A DNA stretch of 64,000 bases from UBA2396 sp038042175 (GTDB taxonomy: Bacteria > Planctomycetota > Phycisphaerae > Phycisphaerales > UBA1924): positions 18,166 to 82,165 of the forward strand of contig CAYHQQ010000011.1 in NCBI GenBank assembly GCA_964358855.1, in the 5' to 3' direction. The notes beneath the pieces are model-generated. The model was not told where the DNA came from and searched no databases. It was given only the letters and a program-made list of their open reading frames with translations. The translations under genes were made by a program, and so were the position numbers. Of this stretch, positions 24,654 through 33,581 are shown piece after piece. Positions within the stretch are counted from its first letter, which is position 1. Every line of letters begins with the position of its first letter.

Positions 24654-25148
24654 ATGACCACCCTCCGCGACCTCCTGCTCCCTGGCCTCACCGGATGCAT
24701 TGGCGGCCACGGGTCGATTCACCGCCAGGCCCTCCCCTCGCCGGTCGTCGGCGCTTGGCGCCATGCCTGCCGACTCGGTATTGGCAGGTTGCGCGTCAAG
24801 ATCACCGAGGAAGTTCCCGCGACCACAGGCCAGAACTACCACCTTGTCGGAGCGCTCGCGCCGCCACCGGTCGGCCGCGTCCAGGTCGCGTTGCACGTGA
24901 TTCATCCCTTCATCGGAGCGTGGCGCTTCACCACGGAATGCGGAGGGCAGGACGGCCGCGAGTACTGGGATCCGCCGTTGAACCCCGCCGAGCTTCCCGA
25001 GGGGCTGGTCCTCATCCCGGCGGAACTGTTGTCACGGCGATTCGAGCCCGAAGCGTGGATGCGCGACTTGATCGAAGACGCCTGGACCGACATCCGCGTG
25101 CACAAGCCGCGCACCGTGGGCGAGCTCGTCTTCAACTGGTACGACTAG
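24654..25148 (+). CDS. Hypothetical protein
   Basis: 164 residues from ATG 24654. Mixed strand/helix character with no signal peptide or membrane segment; Trp-rich pieces such as FIGAWRFTTECGG, REYWDPPLNP, EAWMRDLIEDAWTD and the end VFNWYD. Frame and codon bias (G/C third positions) look coding. No family recognised and no function proposed. The gene at 25216 follows on the same strand. Confidence 0.55.
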   Translation: MTTLRDLLLPGLTGCIGGHGSIHRQALPSPVVGAWRHACRLGIGRLRVKITEEVPATTGQNYHLVGALAPPPVGRVQVALHVIHPFIGAWRFTTECGGQDGREYWDPPLNPAELPEGLVLIPAELLSRRFEPEAWMRDLIEDAWTDIRVHKPRTVGELVFNWYD

Positions 25149-25215
25149 GCTCCTGGTGTTGTCCCCGGCGCGTGGGCCGGCTTTGACGTGCCACGTCACA
25201 CTCCAAAGGAATCGC

Positions 25216-25773
25216 ATGGAACTCCTGCTCCCCCTCTGGCTCCCCATCCTGCTTTCCGCGGGCGTCGTCTGGTTCGTTTCCATCATCTTCGGGATGGCCC
25301 TGCCGCATCACAAGCAGGACTGGATCGGTTTGCCCGACGAGGATGGCTTCATGGAGGATCTCCGCAAGCGCGGCATCAAGCCCGGCAACTACCTGTTTCC
25401 CGATTTCCGCACGAGCGAGCAGTTGAAGTCGGCGAAGGTGGAGAGGGCTTTGAAAGAAGGGCCGGTCGGGCACCTGAGCGTCTGGAGGACGCCGTTGACC
25501 ATGGGCGACAAGATGATCGCCACGTTCTTCGTCCACATGGTCGTCAGCATCCTCATCGCCTATCTCGCGCGCGTTGCGCTTCCGGGCGCGGCGCCCTTTG
25601 CAAAGGTTTTCCAGGTCGCGGGCACGGCGGGCATCCTCGCCTACGGCTTCTCACACATCCCCAGCGCCCTGTGGTGGGGCTCGTACAAGCGAACCATCGT
25701 TGCCAATGTCATTGACGCCATCCTCTACGGTGCGATCATCGGGGCCATCTTCGCCTGGCGGTGGCCGCACTGA
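25216..25773 (+). CDS. Uncharacterised multi-pass membrane protein
   Basis: 185 residues from ATG 25216, with AAAGGAA 7 bases upstream. About four hydrophobic segments: residues 4-28, 98-118, 128-150 and 160-182. The loop after the first helix has HHKQDWIGLPDEDGFMEDL and KPGNYLFPD, which I recall from uncharacterised planctomycete and proteobacterial membrane proteins, without a known function. Two Met-Ala and SALWWGSYKR motifs are conserved-looking. No operon partner is obvious. Confidence 0.66.
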   Translation: MELLLPLWLPILLSAGVVWFVSIIFGMALPHHKQDWIGLPDEDGFMEDLRKRGIKPGNYLFPDFRTSEQLKSAKVERALKEGPVGHLSVWRTPLTMGDKMIATFFVHMVVSILIAYLARVALPGAAPFAKVFQVAGTAGILAYGFSHIPSALWWGSYKRTIVANVIDAILYGAIIGAIFAWRWPH

Positions 25774-25985
25774 CGCGGCGGGCTCACTCTCCGGCGGTGT
25801 CAAGAGAGGGCCTTGTCGCAGTGACGTGCATTGTCGGTGCCCCCACATCCTGGAGACCTTGCCGGGTCCGCACTTTGCTTGTCACCGGCTCAACGTCTCG
25901 GCGCTGCTCAAGAGCAGCAACCAATCGCCATTGGCGGTGAGATCGGCGATCGTCACGCGGACCAGAATCGCGCGCCCGCGGACTT

Positions 25986-27941
25986 CTAGGCGGCGTTCGC
26001 GCGTGGCCATTTGGGCGTGGAGTCGGTGAGTGTCCGCTCGTTCTCCTTGAGCAAGGCTTGAACGGCAACCGCGTCGACAGGGCGTGACATGTAGTAACCC
26101 TGTCCGCTGCTGCATCCCAGGGCTTGCAACTGGGCGAGTTGCTCGATGGTCTCGATTCCTTCGGCGATCACCTTGACCCTTCGGTTGCTCGCCATGGTCT
26201 GAATCGCGTTCACGATATTGGCGACCCGCCCATCGAGGCCCATGCCCGACACGAACGAACGATCGATCTTGACGGCGTCGATGGGAAGCGTGTGGAACGA
26301 ACTCAAGGAGGAGTAGCCCGTGCCAAAGTCGTCCAGGTGGAGCCCGACCCCCATCTCTCGGATCGAGGCCAGCTGCTTGCACACGGCCTCGATATTGTCG
26401 ATGAAGGCACTCTCGGTGATCTCGATATTGAGGCACTCGCCCGGCAGGCCGGTGTCCCTGATGATCCTAGCGATCGCGTCGGCCAACCCCGCGACGGCGA
26501 GTTGCTTGGTGGACACGTTGACGCTGACGCAGAGGCTCTTGTGTGCCGGGAAGCGTTCGTGCCAGATTCTCAGCTGCTGGCAGCTTTCCCGCATCACCCA
26601 CAGGCCCAGCTCGTGGATGACACCTGTTTCCTCGGCGACGGGGATGAACAGGGCCGGGCCAAGGGTTCCCAGCTCGGGATGGTCCCAGCGCACCAGCGCC
26701 TCGACGCTCTCGATGAGCCCGGATTCCAATGACACGATGGGCTGGTACAGCACACGCAATTGAGAGAGCGAGATCGCACTCTTGAGGTCGTTGCTCAGCC
26801 TGCGCTCCGACAGCACCTTCTGACGGATTGTCTCGTCGTACTCGCACACCTGCCCCTTGCCCGTCTCCTTGGCCTGGTACAGGGCCGCGTCGGCGTCGCG
26901 AAGCAGGTCATCGGGGACGAGATGCTCGGGGCATCCCAGGACGAAGCCGATACTGACGTTGACAGCGACCTGGTGGCCCGCCATGACGGTTGGTTGGGCG
27001 ATTGTCCTCTGGAGGCGCTGGGCGATGACGCGCACCTCGTCCGCGGAGTTCACGTCGTCGAGCAGCAGTACAAACTCGTCTCCCCCCAGCCGGGCGGGGA
27101 TGTCTCCGCCCACGCGCATGGCGGAATCGAGGGACCTCAGGCTGCCCTCAAGCCGCTTGCCGACCTCGACCAGCAGGTAGTCACCCATCGCGTGCCCCAG
27201 CGTGTCGTTGATCGACTTGAAGTTGTCCAGGTCGAGAAAGAGCACGGCGTACTTGAAGGCGGCGTCGCGCTTGGACCGCTCGATGCAACGCTCGATCCTC
27301 TCGTTGATGAGCAACCGGTTGGGCAGCGAGGTCAGCGAGTCGTACTTGAGTTGCCCTTCAACGGTCCTTCTGGCCTCGACTTCCAGCTGCAAGCGAGCGT
27401 GGGAGAGCTCAAGGGCTTGCCGGGCGGCAACGGCGTTGGTCTCGGCGAGTCGCTTTTGCGACAGCGAGTTGGCAAGCTGCCAGACCTCGGCGGCGTCAAA
27501 CGGCTTGCGAAGGAGCAGGAGACGGTGCGTCTGGCCCAGTCGTTGCGCGATGTCGTCCCACGGATGGTCCGAGTATGCCGTGCAGATCACGACATCGAGG
27601 TTCGGATCGGCCTTCCACAGTTGTTCCACGGTTTGGGTGCCATCCCAGCCCGGCGGCATGCGCATGTCGACGAACGCCATGGAGTACGGTCGGCCCTCCG
27701 CCAGAGCTTTGTTCAGGAGCGAGACACCCTCGCGCCCCTGAGAGGCGGCGTCCACCTCGAACGTTGCTGTGGGCGTTGTCGCGGGCGTTTGGGGCGTCTT
27801 CCCGAACAGCGCGGCGTCCATCGCGTCCAAGGCGTCGCTTCCACCCGCGGCACGGCACAGGATCGTGCGATAGGCCTTCTGGATGGATTGCTCGTCATCG
27901 ATCACCAGAATCCTGCTGGATGTTGGGGCGTTGGCTTTCAT
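25986..27941 (-). CDS. Response regulator with GGDEF and EAL domains
   Basis: 651 residues from ATG 27941, overlapping the kinase stop by four bases (ATGA). Receiver domain about 1-150: RILVIDDEQSIQKAY, phospho-acceptor Asp in AFVDMRMPPGWDG, LLLRKPFD; an insertion rich in Thr/Pro lies between the first helix and second strand. GGDEF domain about 205-365 with RLGGDEFVLLL intact. EAL domain about 385-630 with VEALVRWDHPE, DDFGTGYSSLSS, VKIDRSF and AEGIETIEQ. It should make and/or degrade cyclic di-GMP under control of the coupled kinase; which activity dominates cannot be read from sequence. Confidence 0.92.
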   Translation of the reverse strand: MKANAPTSSRILVIDDEQSIQKAYRTILCRAAGGSDALDAMDAALFGKTPQTPATTPTATFEVDAASQGREGVSLLNKALAEGRPYSMAFVDMRMPPGWDGTQTVEQLWKADPNLDVVICTAYSDHPWDDIAQRLGQTHRLLLLRKPFDAAEVWQLANSLSQKRLAETNAVAARQALELSHARLQLEVEARRTVEGQLKYDSLTSLPNRLLINERIERCIERSKRDAAFKYAVLFLDLDNFKSINDTLGHAMGDYLLVEVGKRLEGSLRSLDSAMRVGGDIPARLGGDEFVLLLDDVNSADEVRVIAQRLQRTIAQPTVMAGHQVAVNVSIGFVLGCPEHLVPDDLLRDADAALYQAKETGKGQVCEYDETIRQKVLSERRLSNDLKSAISLSQLRVLYQPIVSLESGLIESVEALVRWDHPELGTLGPALFIPVAEETGVIHELGLWVMRESCQQLRIWHERFPAHKSLCVSVNVSTKQLAVAGLADAIARIIRDTGLPGECLNIEITESAFIDNIEAVCKQLASIREMGVGLHLDDFGTGYSSLSSFHTLPIDAVKIDRSFVSGMGLDGRVANIVNAIQTMASNRRVKVIAEGIETIEQLAQLQALGCSSGQGYYMSRPVDAVAVQALLKENERTLTDSTPKWPRANAA

Positions 27942-29845
27942 GCGGCGACACTCTCCTGGGCGACACGGCTGGGAAGGTCCAGGCGGAAAGCGGCTCCGGT
28001 GCTCCCGCTCGGCTCCATCATGGCGAGCGTCCCGTTCATCTCGCGAACAGCCAACCAGCTGAAGTGCAGGCCGATGCCATGCCCATCGGGCTTGGTGGTG
28101 AATCCCTTGCTGAAGAGCCTGTCCCTGTACTGAGGACTGACGCCAGGACCGTTGTCGCTGATCTCCACGAAGGCGGTTCCAAGTGCGCCGCGTCCACCTC
28201 GGATCGTGATGAGCGGCCCAGGAGTCTTCGCCCCGACCAGCGCTTCCTTGGCGTTGGAGATCAGGTTGACGAGCACCTGCGACAACTTCGAGCGGTCGCA
28301 ACTGACGAGCACAGACGACTCCACTTCCACCGCAAGGCCGACGCCGTGCCTTTGCAACGACGCGGTGATGACATGGAGCGCCTTGGTGATGACATCGCCG
28401 AGGTTGGCGTGCTCGACGAAGTTGGACGAGGACGCGATGCCCTGGTGAGAAGCCACGATGTCCTTCACGTGCTGCAGGCCCTCGCGCAGACCCGCAAGGT
28501 CCTGCTGACAATCCGCGAGTTCGAGATTGAGATGGCTCGCGAGCTGCGCGAGGTAGGCGGGAATCTGCTGTCCCGGACGCCCGTTCTCGAAGAACCCGGG
28601 CAGATCGGTCTGGTGCTCGGAAAGCAGGTCGGACACCTTCGAGAGACGGGGAGCTGCGGAGCCGGCGAGCTTGCTCGTGAGTGTGTCCGCCAGAACATTC
28701 ACGTTCGTCATTGCATTGCCGACGTTGTGGAGCACGCCGGCGGCGACCTCCGCCATGCCGGCTTGTCGCGAGAGGGAGACCGAGTTGGCACGGCCCTCCT
28801 CCAACTGTGAGAGCATCCCGTCAAACGCCCGCGCAAGGGTGCCCAGTTCATCCCCGCGCTTGAGGTCGACGCGACCCTCCAGCCGCCCGCTCTTGCCGAT
28901 ATGGGTCGCGTGCTTCGTGAGGGTGCCGAGCGGCTCGAGTACCAACCATCGCATGGCGTAGAGCAGAACACCAAGCGTGAGCAATCCGGCGGACAGGAGG
29001 GACACCGTGGCCATGTGCAGAGCACCGTTGCCCCGCGATGTGATCTGTCGCTTTCCATCGGTCTTGATGAGCATGACGGGTGAGTCGTCGACCGCCCGCA
29101 TGACACCGCGAACCGCCAGGCGCTGGGCGTCAATAATTTCCTCCACGGGAGAGTCGCTCTCAATCGCCGCCGCCATGCCGGCTCGGTCCGCCTGGGTCAC
29201 GCTCTCGCTGGAGACATCCCAGGTGTCGAACTGCACGCCTGTCTGTGCCCGGAGTGACTCGACCACCTCCGCGGTGATGAGGCGGCCGAAGATGAGCACA
29301 CCCCCAAGTGGTCCTTCGTTGTTGCTCTTGAGGATCGGGCGAGCGGCGAGGATCATGAGGCCCAGTTCCGTTCGGGCGATACCCGAGACGCTGCTTTCCT
29401 TGGTGCCGGTGACGGCCATGAGTGGGTGCCCAGCGGGCAGACGCTCCTTGGGCATGAAGGCGAGCACGGCCGGCTCGCCCGTGGGCAACGATGCCAGGTG
29501 ACTCCAGTACACCGTGCCGTCGGGCTTGCAGAAGTACACGAGATCGATCTTCTGATCCGTGTACCATTCAACGTTCTCGAGATTCTCGCTGACAAAGCTC
29601 GGGTTGGTGTTCTGCACGAACGTGTACGCGTGGTCCCAGGAGGACCAGTCAAAGCACGCCAGCGACAGCGCTTCCCGCTCCCGAACAATCGCGTTGCGGC
29701 AGCGTTCCCAGTCCTTCACCGCGTCATCATGCTCGAGCGCACGAAAGCTGGGCGCGATCGCGAAGCGTTGGATCGCGTAGTTGACCACAACAGAGACCGT
29801 GAGAATCGTGGCGAGCAGCAGGGTGAGTTTGAGCCTGAGTTGCAT
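27938..29845 (-). CDS. CHASE4-domain membrane histidine kinase
   Basis: 635 residues from ATG 29845. First transmembrane helix about 5-25, periplasmic CHASE4-like sensor (ALSLACFDWSSWDHAYTFVQ and the WYTDQKIDLVYFCKPDG strand), second helix about 285-305, HAMP (EPLGTLTKHATHIGKSG), phospho-acceptor His in GVLHNVGNAMTNVNV, and ATPase domain with LVNLISNAKEAL, ISDNGPGVSPQYRDRLFSKGFTTK (split here at GPGVS) and GHGIGLHFS. It likely phosphorylates the overlapping REC-GGDEF-EAL protein. Signal unknown. The outer-membrane barrel gene ends 45 bases upstream on the same strand. Confidence 0.9.
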   Translation of the reverse strand: MQLRLKLTLLLATILTVSVVVNYAIQRFAIAPSFRALEHDDAVKDWERCRNAIVREREALSLACFDWSSWDHAYTFVQNTNPSFVSENLENVEWYTDQKIDLVYFCKPDGTVYWSHLASLPTGEPAVLAFMPKERLPAGHPLMAVTGTKESSVSGIARTELGLMILAARPILKSNNEGPLGGVLIFGRLITAEVVESLRAQTGVQFDTWDVSSESVTQADRAGMAAAIESDSPVEEIIDAQRLAVRGVMRAVDDSPVMLIKTDGKRQITSRGNGALHMATVSLLSAGLLTLGVLLYAMRWLVLEPLGTLTKHATHIGKSGRLEGRVDLKRGDELGTLARAFDGMLSQLEEGRANSVSLSRQAGMAEVAAGVLHNVGNAMTNVNVLADTLTSKLAGSAAPRLSKVSDLLSEHQTDLPGFFENGRPGQQIPAYLAQLASHLNLELADCQQDLAGLREGLQHVKDIVASHQGIASSSNFVEHANLGDVITKALHVITASLQRHGVGLAVEVESSVLVSCDRSKLSQVLVNLISNAKEALVGAKTPGPLITIRGGRGALGTAFVEISDNGPGVSPQYRDRLFSKGFTTKPDGHGIGLHFSWLAVREMNGTLAMMEPSGSTGAAFRLDLPSRVAQESVAA

Positions 29846-29890
29846 TCAAAGGTCCTTCCACGGCCGGCGGGCGCGAGAGCAGTGCGTCAC

Positions 29891-30895
29891 TTAGAATTCG
29901 AGCGACACTCCGATGGTTCCGATCAACTCAGTGTGGTCCCCGTTGTTGAAGGTGCTCGTTGCGTCGCCCAGGAAGAGCCCCTGCACACCGGCCTTGAGCG
30001 TCCAGACACCCCAGGACTTGTCCAGATTGAGCGGCACGGACAATGTCGTGCCGACGCTGGCGAAGCCGAAGACGTCGTTCTCGCCACTCGCGCCTTCGTA
30101 GTAGTTGCTAAGGCTGAGCCCGACGGACACGGGGAAGGACCATCTCAGGTCTTTCATCGTGCCCAGCTCGAACGACAGGCCCGGCGAGACTCCGAGCTGA
30201 AGGTACGTGCCCTTGCGACCTCCATCAATGGAATCCGAGCCGGTCTCGATCACGACATTCGCGGTCGGGCTGAGCGACCAATCCCCGAGCAGGTCCGAGT
30301 CGTCGAATGCCACGCTCAGGTACACCTCTTCAATGGTCGCCCATGCGTTGGAGGGACTCGACTCGGCGTAGTACCTCGCCGCGAACTCCCAGCTTCCCAC
30401 CGCGACGCTCACTCCCGCGTACAGGTCGCTTTCGTACCAGGTTCGGGTGAAGCCGTCAGCAGACACCGCTCCGGTGGCCTCTCCGTGGAACGAGTTCCAC
30501 GTGCCCATCGTGAAAGAGATCGTGGCATCCTCGAGCCGAAAGACGTCCAGCGAAACATCGGCGAACGGCTGCGCGATCCATCCCGAGTCTTCGAATCTGT
30601 AGCCGCGGGAGAAGTAGGCGGTCGTGCAATCCACTCCCAGCGTGACGTGGAAGCGCGAATCCGGAGCCTGGGCCGGAACCTCAGCCGTGCCTTCCTTTGG
30701 CGTGGCGACGCCCGAGGCGGCCCGAGCCGGCCTGGGTTGAGAGCCCACATTGGGCCCTAGTTCCAGATCACCCGTCTCTGCCGTGGCGACTTCCGGTGGG
30801 TCGATTGGTGAATCAAGCGGCACCTTCGCGATCGAAGGCGTCGTGATCCCGAGCGCCAGGAAATGAGCGATTATGTACTGGGGTCTTTTCTTCAT
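29891..30895 (-). CDS. Putative outer-membrane beta-barrel protein
   Basis: 334 residues from ATG 30895; an upstream in-frame GTG/ATG extension lacks signal-peptide character. Signal peptide about 1-23, then a Pro/Ala/Thr linker and about 230 residues of alternating amphipathic strands rich in Gly and aromatic residues (VTLGVDCTTAYFSRGYRFEDSG, GSWEFAARYYAES), ending in an aromatic residue (GVSLEF), typical of outer-membrane barrels. The FSRGYRF segment resembles Gram-negative porin-like proteins of unknown function. It precedes the kinase and cyclic-di-GMP gene and probably belongs to the same operon. Confidence 0.72.
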   Translation of the reverse strand: MKKRPQYIIAHFLALGITTPSIAKVPLDSPIDPPEVATAETGDLELGPNVGSQPRPARAASGVATPKEGTAEVPAQAPDSRFHVTLGVDCTTAYFSRGYRFEDSGWIAQPFADVSLDVFRLEDATISFTMGTWNSFHGEATGAVSADGFTRTWYESDLYAGVSVAVGSWEFAARYYAESSPSNAWATIEEVYLSVAFDDSDLLGDWSLSPTANVVIETGSDSIDGGRKGTYLQLGVSPGLSFELGTMKDLRWSFPVSVGLSLSNYYEGASGENDVFGFASVGTTLSVPLNLDKSWGVWTLKAGVQGLFLGDATSTFNNGDHTELIGTIGVSLEF

Positions 30896-31503
30896 GCTCG
30901 CCCTTGTGGTGGAAGGAGCTACGTCTACGCACACGACACTCACGCCTGCAGGATCTCATCGGAGGAATTGACCTGTCGTGTGAGGCCACTCGGCGCACGA
31001 AATCGCATTGTGCGACACATCTCCGCAGGTTTGTGGGCACGTTGACCGGTGGCCGCGTCCAAAGGAAGTCCTACCAGTGCGAATACTGCTCATCGGGCGG
31101 CATGCTCGCAGCCCAGGGCCGAGCCTTGACGCTCTTGGATGGAGGCCCAGGAAGACGCCTGGTCACTGGATCCCAGCACCTGAACGCCATCCAGGAGGGG
31201 TTCCGTTGGCGCACTGTCGCTCTGACTTCCCGGGAGGCCGGTCCGTACTGCTCGGACACATGCCGTGGCCACTAGGGTTGAATCCTCATTGGGCCTCAAC
31301 CGCCCATCGCCCACTGCCTGGGCCAGGGAAAGGTTCGGCTTTATGCCGAGCTGAGGAGACGGCGTGGGCCTTGGGCAAGCCCCTGGCAAGAGCGGACCGC
31401 GACAAGATCGACCCACTTGTCGGGGCACCCTCGACGGCGAGTTTGTGGAGTGGCTGAGGCAGGTGGGGGATGAGCAGTATCAGGCAGGGTCGCGGGGCGT
31501 GAG
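30896..31503. other. Intergenic region, possible gene remnant
   Basis: 608 bases between the barrel gene start and the amidohydrolase stop. Open frames here look random. The last 120 bases on the plus strand read through a short protein-like piece (GEFVEWLRQVGDEQYQAG) ending at TAA 31505-31507, perhaps a decayed gene. The promoter for the barrel/kinase operon should lie near 30900-31050, but I cannot point to boxes with confidence. Confidence 0.4.
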
Positions 31504-32967
31504 CTAATACTGGCCGTAGCGTCCCTTGACGCTGTCGAGCAGCTTCTGAGGCTCGTACGCGACGCCGTCTTTGATGACGAGCTCGACGTTCTGGATGTCG
31601 TTGATGTTCTTGCCCGGGTTGCCGTTGACGATGAAGAGGTCGGCGTTCTTGCCGATCTCGATGGAGCCGATGGTCTTGTCACGACCGAGGTAGACCGCGC
31701 CGTTGAGCGTTGCGATCTTGATCGCCTCGACGGGCGTGAAGCCGGCCTCGACGAGTAGCTCGATCTCGCGGTGGTCGCTGAAGCCGGGGACGACGCCGCC
31801 GTTGCCGGTGGGGTCGCAGCCGGCGGTGAGCAGGCCGCCAGCCTTGGCGAAGGCGAGCTCCATGGCCATGCCGCGGGCGAAGATGGTCGTTCGCTTTGCG
31901 GCGGCCTGGGCGGGCTGCTTCTGGGTGCGGTTGTAGGAGTAGAGGTACGCGGTACGAGCTTCGGGCGAGAGGACTTCCTGGGCGCGAGGATAAAGCGGCG
32001 GGCGGTTGGGGGTGAAACCTTCGAAGACGGGCAGTGTGGAGGTGATGGCCACATGGTGCTTCACCAGGTCTTCGATCAGCGCCTTTGCCTCGGGACCGTT
32101 CGGGTCGGCGTGCTCGAGGAAAGCCGAGGTGTCGCCCATGGGACAGACGTCGGGCTGTTTGGACGGTGCGAGGTCGGTGTTGACCATGAAGCCGTGTTCG
32201 AGATTGTCGATGCCCAGAGCGATGGCTTCGGAGTAGGTGATGGAGCAGAGGTGCCCGGTGACCTTGAGGCCCCGCTTGTGAGCGGCGTCGATGGCGGCCC
32301 CGAGCTCATCGCGGGTGATGTGCATGTAGGCTTTGAAGGATGTGGCACCGGCGTCGGCCCAGAAGTTGACGAAGCGGCGAGCGTCGTCGGCGTCCTTGAG
32401 CTGATACATCTGGATGAACGATCCGCCCTTGCCTTGAAGGTAGGGAGCCGTGACTTCCATGTGCGGGCCGATCAACTTTCCCGCGTCGATCTGGTCGCGG
32501 AGATTGATGTCGGACTGACCCTCGACGCTTCCGCCGGTCCGCACGGTCGTGACTCCGGCGGCGAGATAGAGGCGCGGGGCGGAAAAGGTCATCTGGGGCA
32601 CGAGAAGGGGGTCTTCGACTTTCCCCGCCGCGGTGGCCGGGCGGGCGATGTAGTACATGTGCTCGTGCATCGCCACGAGACCCGGAAGGAGCGTGCGGCC
32701 TTGCATGTCGAGGACGGTGGTGCCCGGGGCGGAGGCGACATCGGCGCCTTTGGCGATGGCGGTGATCTTGCCGCCCTCGATGGTCACGTTCTGGTCGTCC
32801 ACCTCGGGTTTGCCGGTGCCGTCGATGACGCGGACGTGGGTGAGGACGATGCGTTTGGCCGTGGCGCGGATGTAAGGCGTGACCGCGCTGGAGAACTGCG
32901 CCGGAGGCTGGGCGATGGCGGCGGTGACGGCGATCATCCCGAACAGTGCGGCTTCGAGGATTTTCAC
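31504..32967 (-). CDS. Exported imidazolonepropionase-like amidohydrolase
   Basis: 487 residues from GTG 32967, behind CCAGGAG. Signal peptide about 1-20 (MIAVTAAIAQ). Amidohydrolase fold: GRTLLPGLVAMHEHMYY (here the HxH is HEH), a catalytic Lys region GATSFKAYM, His in KVTGHLCS and NLEHGF, Asp in LTAGCDPTGNGG, and the returning beta-sandwich IEIGKNADLFIVNG. The family hydrolyses amide or ester bonds with one or two metals, often secreted dipeptidase-like. The substrate is unknown. A related enzyme lies at 38722-40059. Confidence 0.85.
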   Translation of the reverse strand: MKILEAALFGMIAVTAAIAQPPAQFSSAVTPYIRATAKRIVLTHVRVIDGTGKPEVDDQNVTIEGGKITAIAKGADVASAPGTTVLDMQGRTLLPGLVAMHEHMYYIARPATAAGKVEDPLLVPQMTFSAPRLYLAAGVTTVRTGGSVEGQSDINLRDQIDAGKLIGPHMEVTAPYLQGKGGSFIQMYQLKDADDARRFVNFWADAGATSFKAYMHITRDELGAAIDAAHKRGLKVTGHLCSITYSEAIALGIDNLEHGFMVNTDLAPSKQPDVCPMGDTSAFLEHADPNGPEAKALIEDLVKHHVAITSTLPVFEGFTPNRPPLYPRAQEVLSPEARTAYLYSYNRTQKQPAQAAAKRTTIFARGMAMELAFAKAGGLLTAGCDPTGNGGVVPGFSDHREIELLVEAGFTPVEAIKIATLNGAVYLGRDKTIGSIEIGKNADLFIVNGNPGKNINDIQNVELVIKDGVAYEPQKLLDSVKGRYGQY

Positions 32968-33056
32968 GTGCGGCTCCTGGAGGTTCCGGCGGCGCTGGGA
33001 CAAGCGTGCCCATCGATGTCGAGGGTAGCCGGGATGGCGGTTGCGACGGGCGTGGG

Positions 33057-33575
33057 TCACCGGCTGAGCGTGTTGATGTACGCCCGCCAGGGGCCGACCT
33101 CGTCGCGGTACTGCCACGCCATCGCGAGACAGGCCTGGCGGATGTGGTGGAGGTCATGGGCGGCCCAGGTGGCGAGGAGCTGGCCGGCGGTGACGCGGCC
33201 CAGCGCGGGGTGGGTGCCGGTGCGGGCGAGGTCGGCAGGGGTGAGGTTGAGGGCGCGGAGGACCTGCAGGTTGGCGGCCCGAAGGCGCTGAAACTCGTCG
33301 AGGAGCGTGGAGAGCGGGATGGTGCCGGGGGCGATGGTCGCGTTGTGCGGGAAGGGATCGAAGGAGCGGGACTCGCCGTGTTCAAGAATTCGGCGCAGGC
33401 GGGGCATCCAGTCGTCGCGTTCGCCGACGATGAGGTGCCCGACGACCTCGAAGGCGGACCAGGTGGCGTCGCCGTAGTTCGCTTGGGTCCAGAAGTCGCA
33501 GACGCCCATGAGCAGGCTGCGCAAGACGGCCGGCGTGCGATCGAGGATCTCAAGGGTGTGTGGCAGGTCATTCAT
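33057..33575 (-). CDS. DinB-family protein
   Basis: 172 residues from ATG 33575, starting 6 bases after the AraC-like gene ends. Four-helix DinB/YfiT-like fold with metal-ligand His in FEVVGHLIVGERDDW and the AAHDLHHIRQ motif near the C-terminus. Members are often thiol-dependent transferases or of unknown role. Probably cotranscribed with the regulator upstream. Confidence 0.84.
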   Translation of the reverse strand: MNDLPHTLEILDRTPAVLRSLLMGVCDFWTQANYGDATWSAFEVVGHLIVGERDDWMPRLRRILEHGESRSFDPFPHNATIAPGTIPLSTLLDEFQRLRAANLQVLRALNLTPADLARTGTHPALGRVTAGQLLATWAAHDLHHIRQACLAMAWQYRDEVGPWRAYINTLSR

Positions 33576-33581
33576 GTGCGG

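Noticed and set aside
31380..31507. A short protein-like piece at the end of the intergenic region
   Set aside because: Too short, no start or ribosome site, and it overlaps the stop of the amidohydrolase gene; noted only as a possible remnant.
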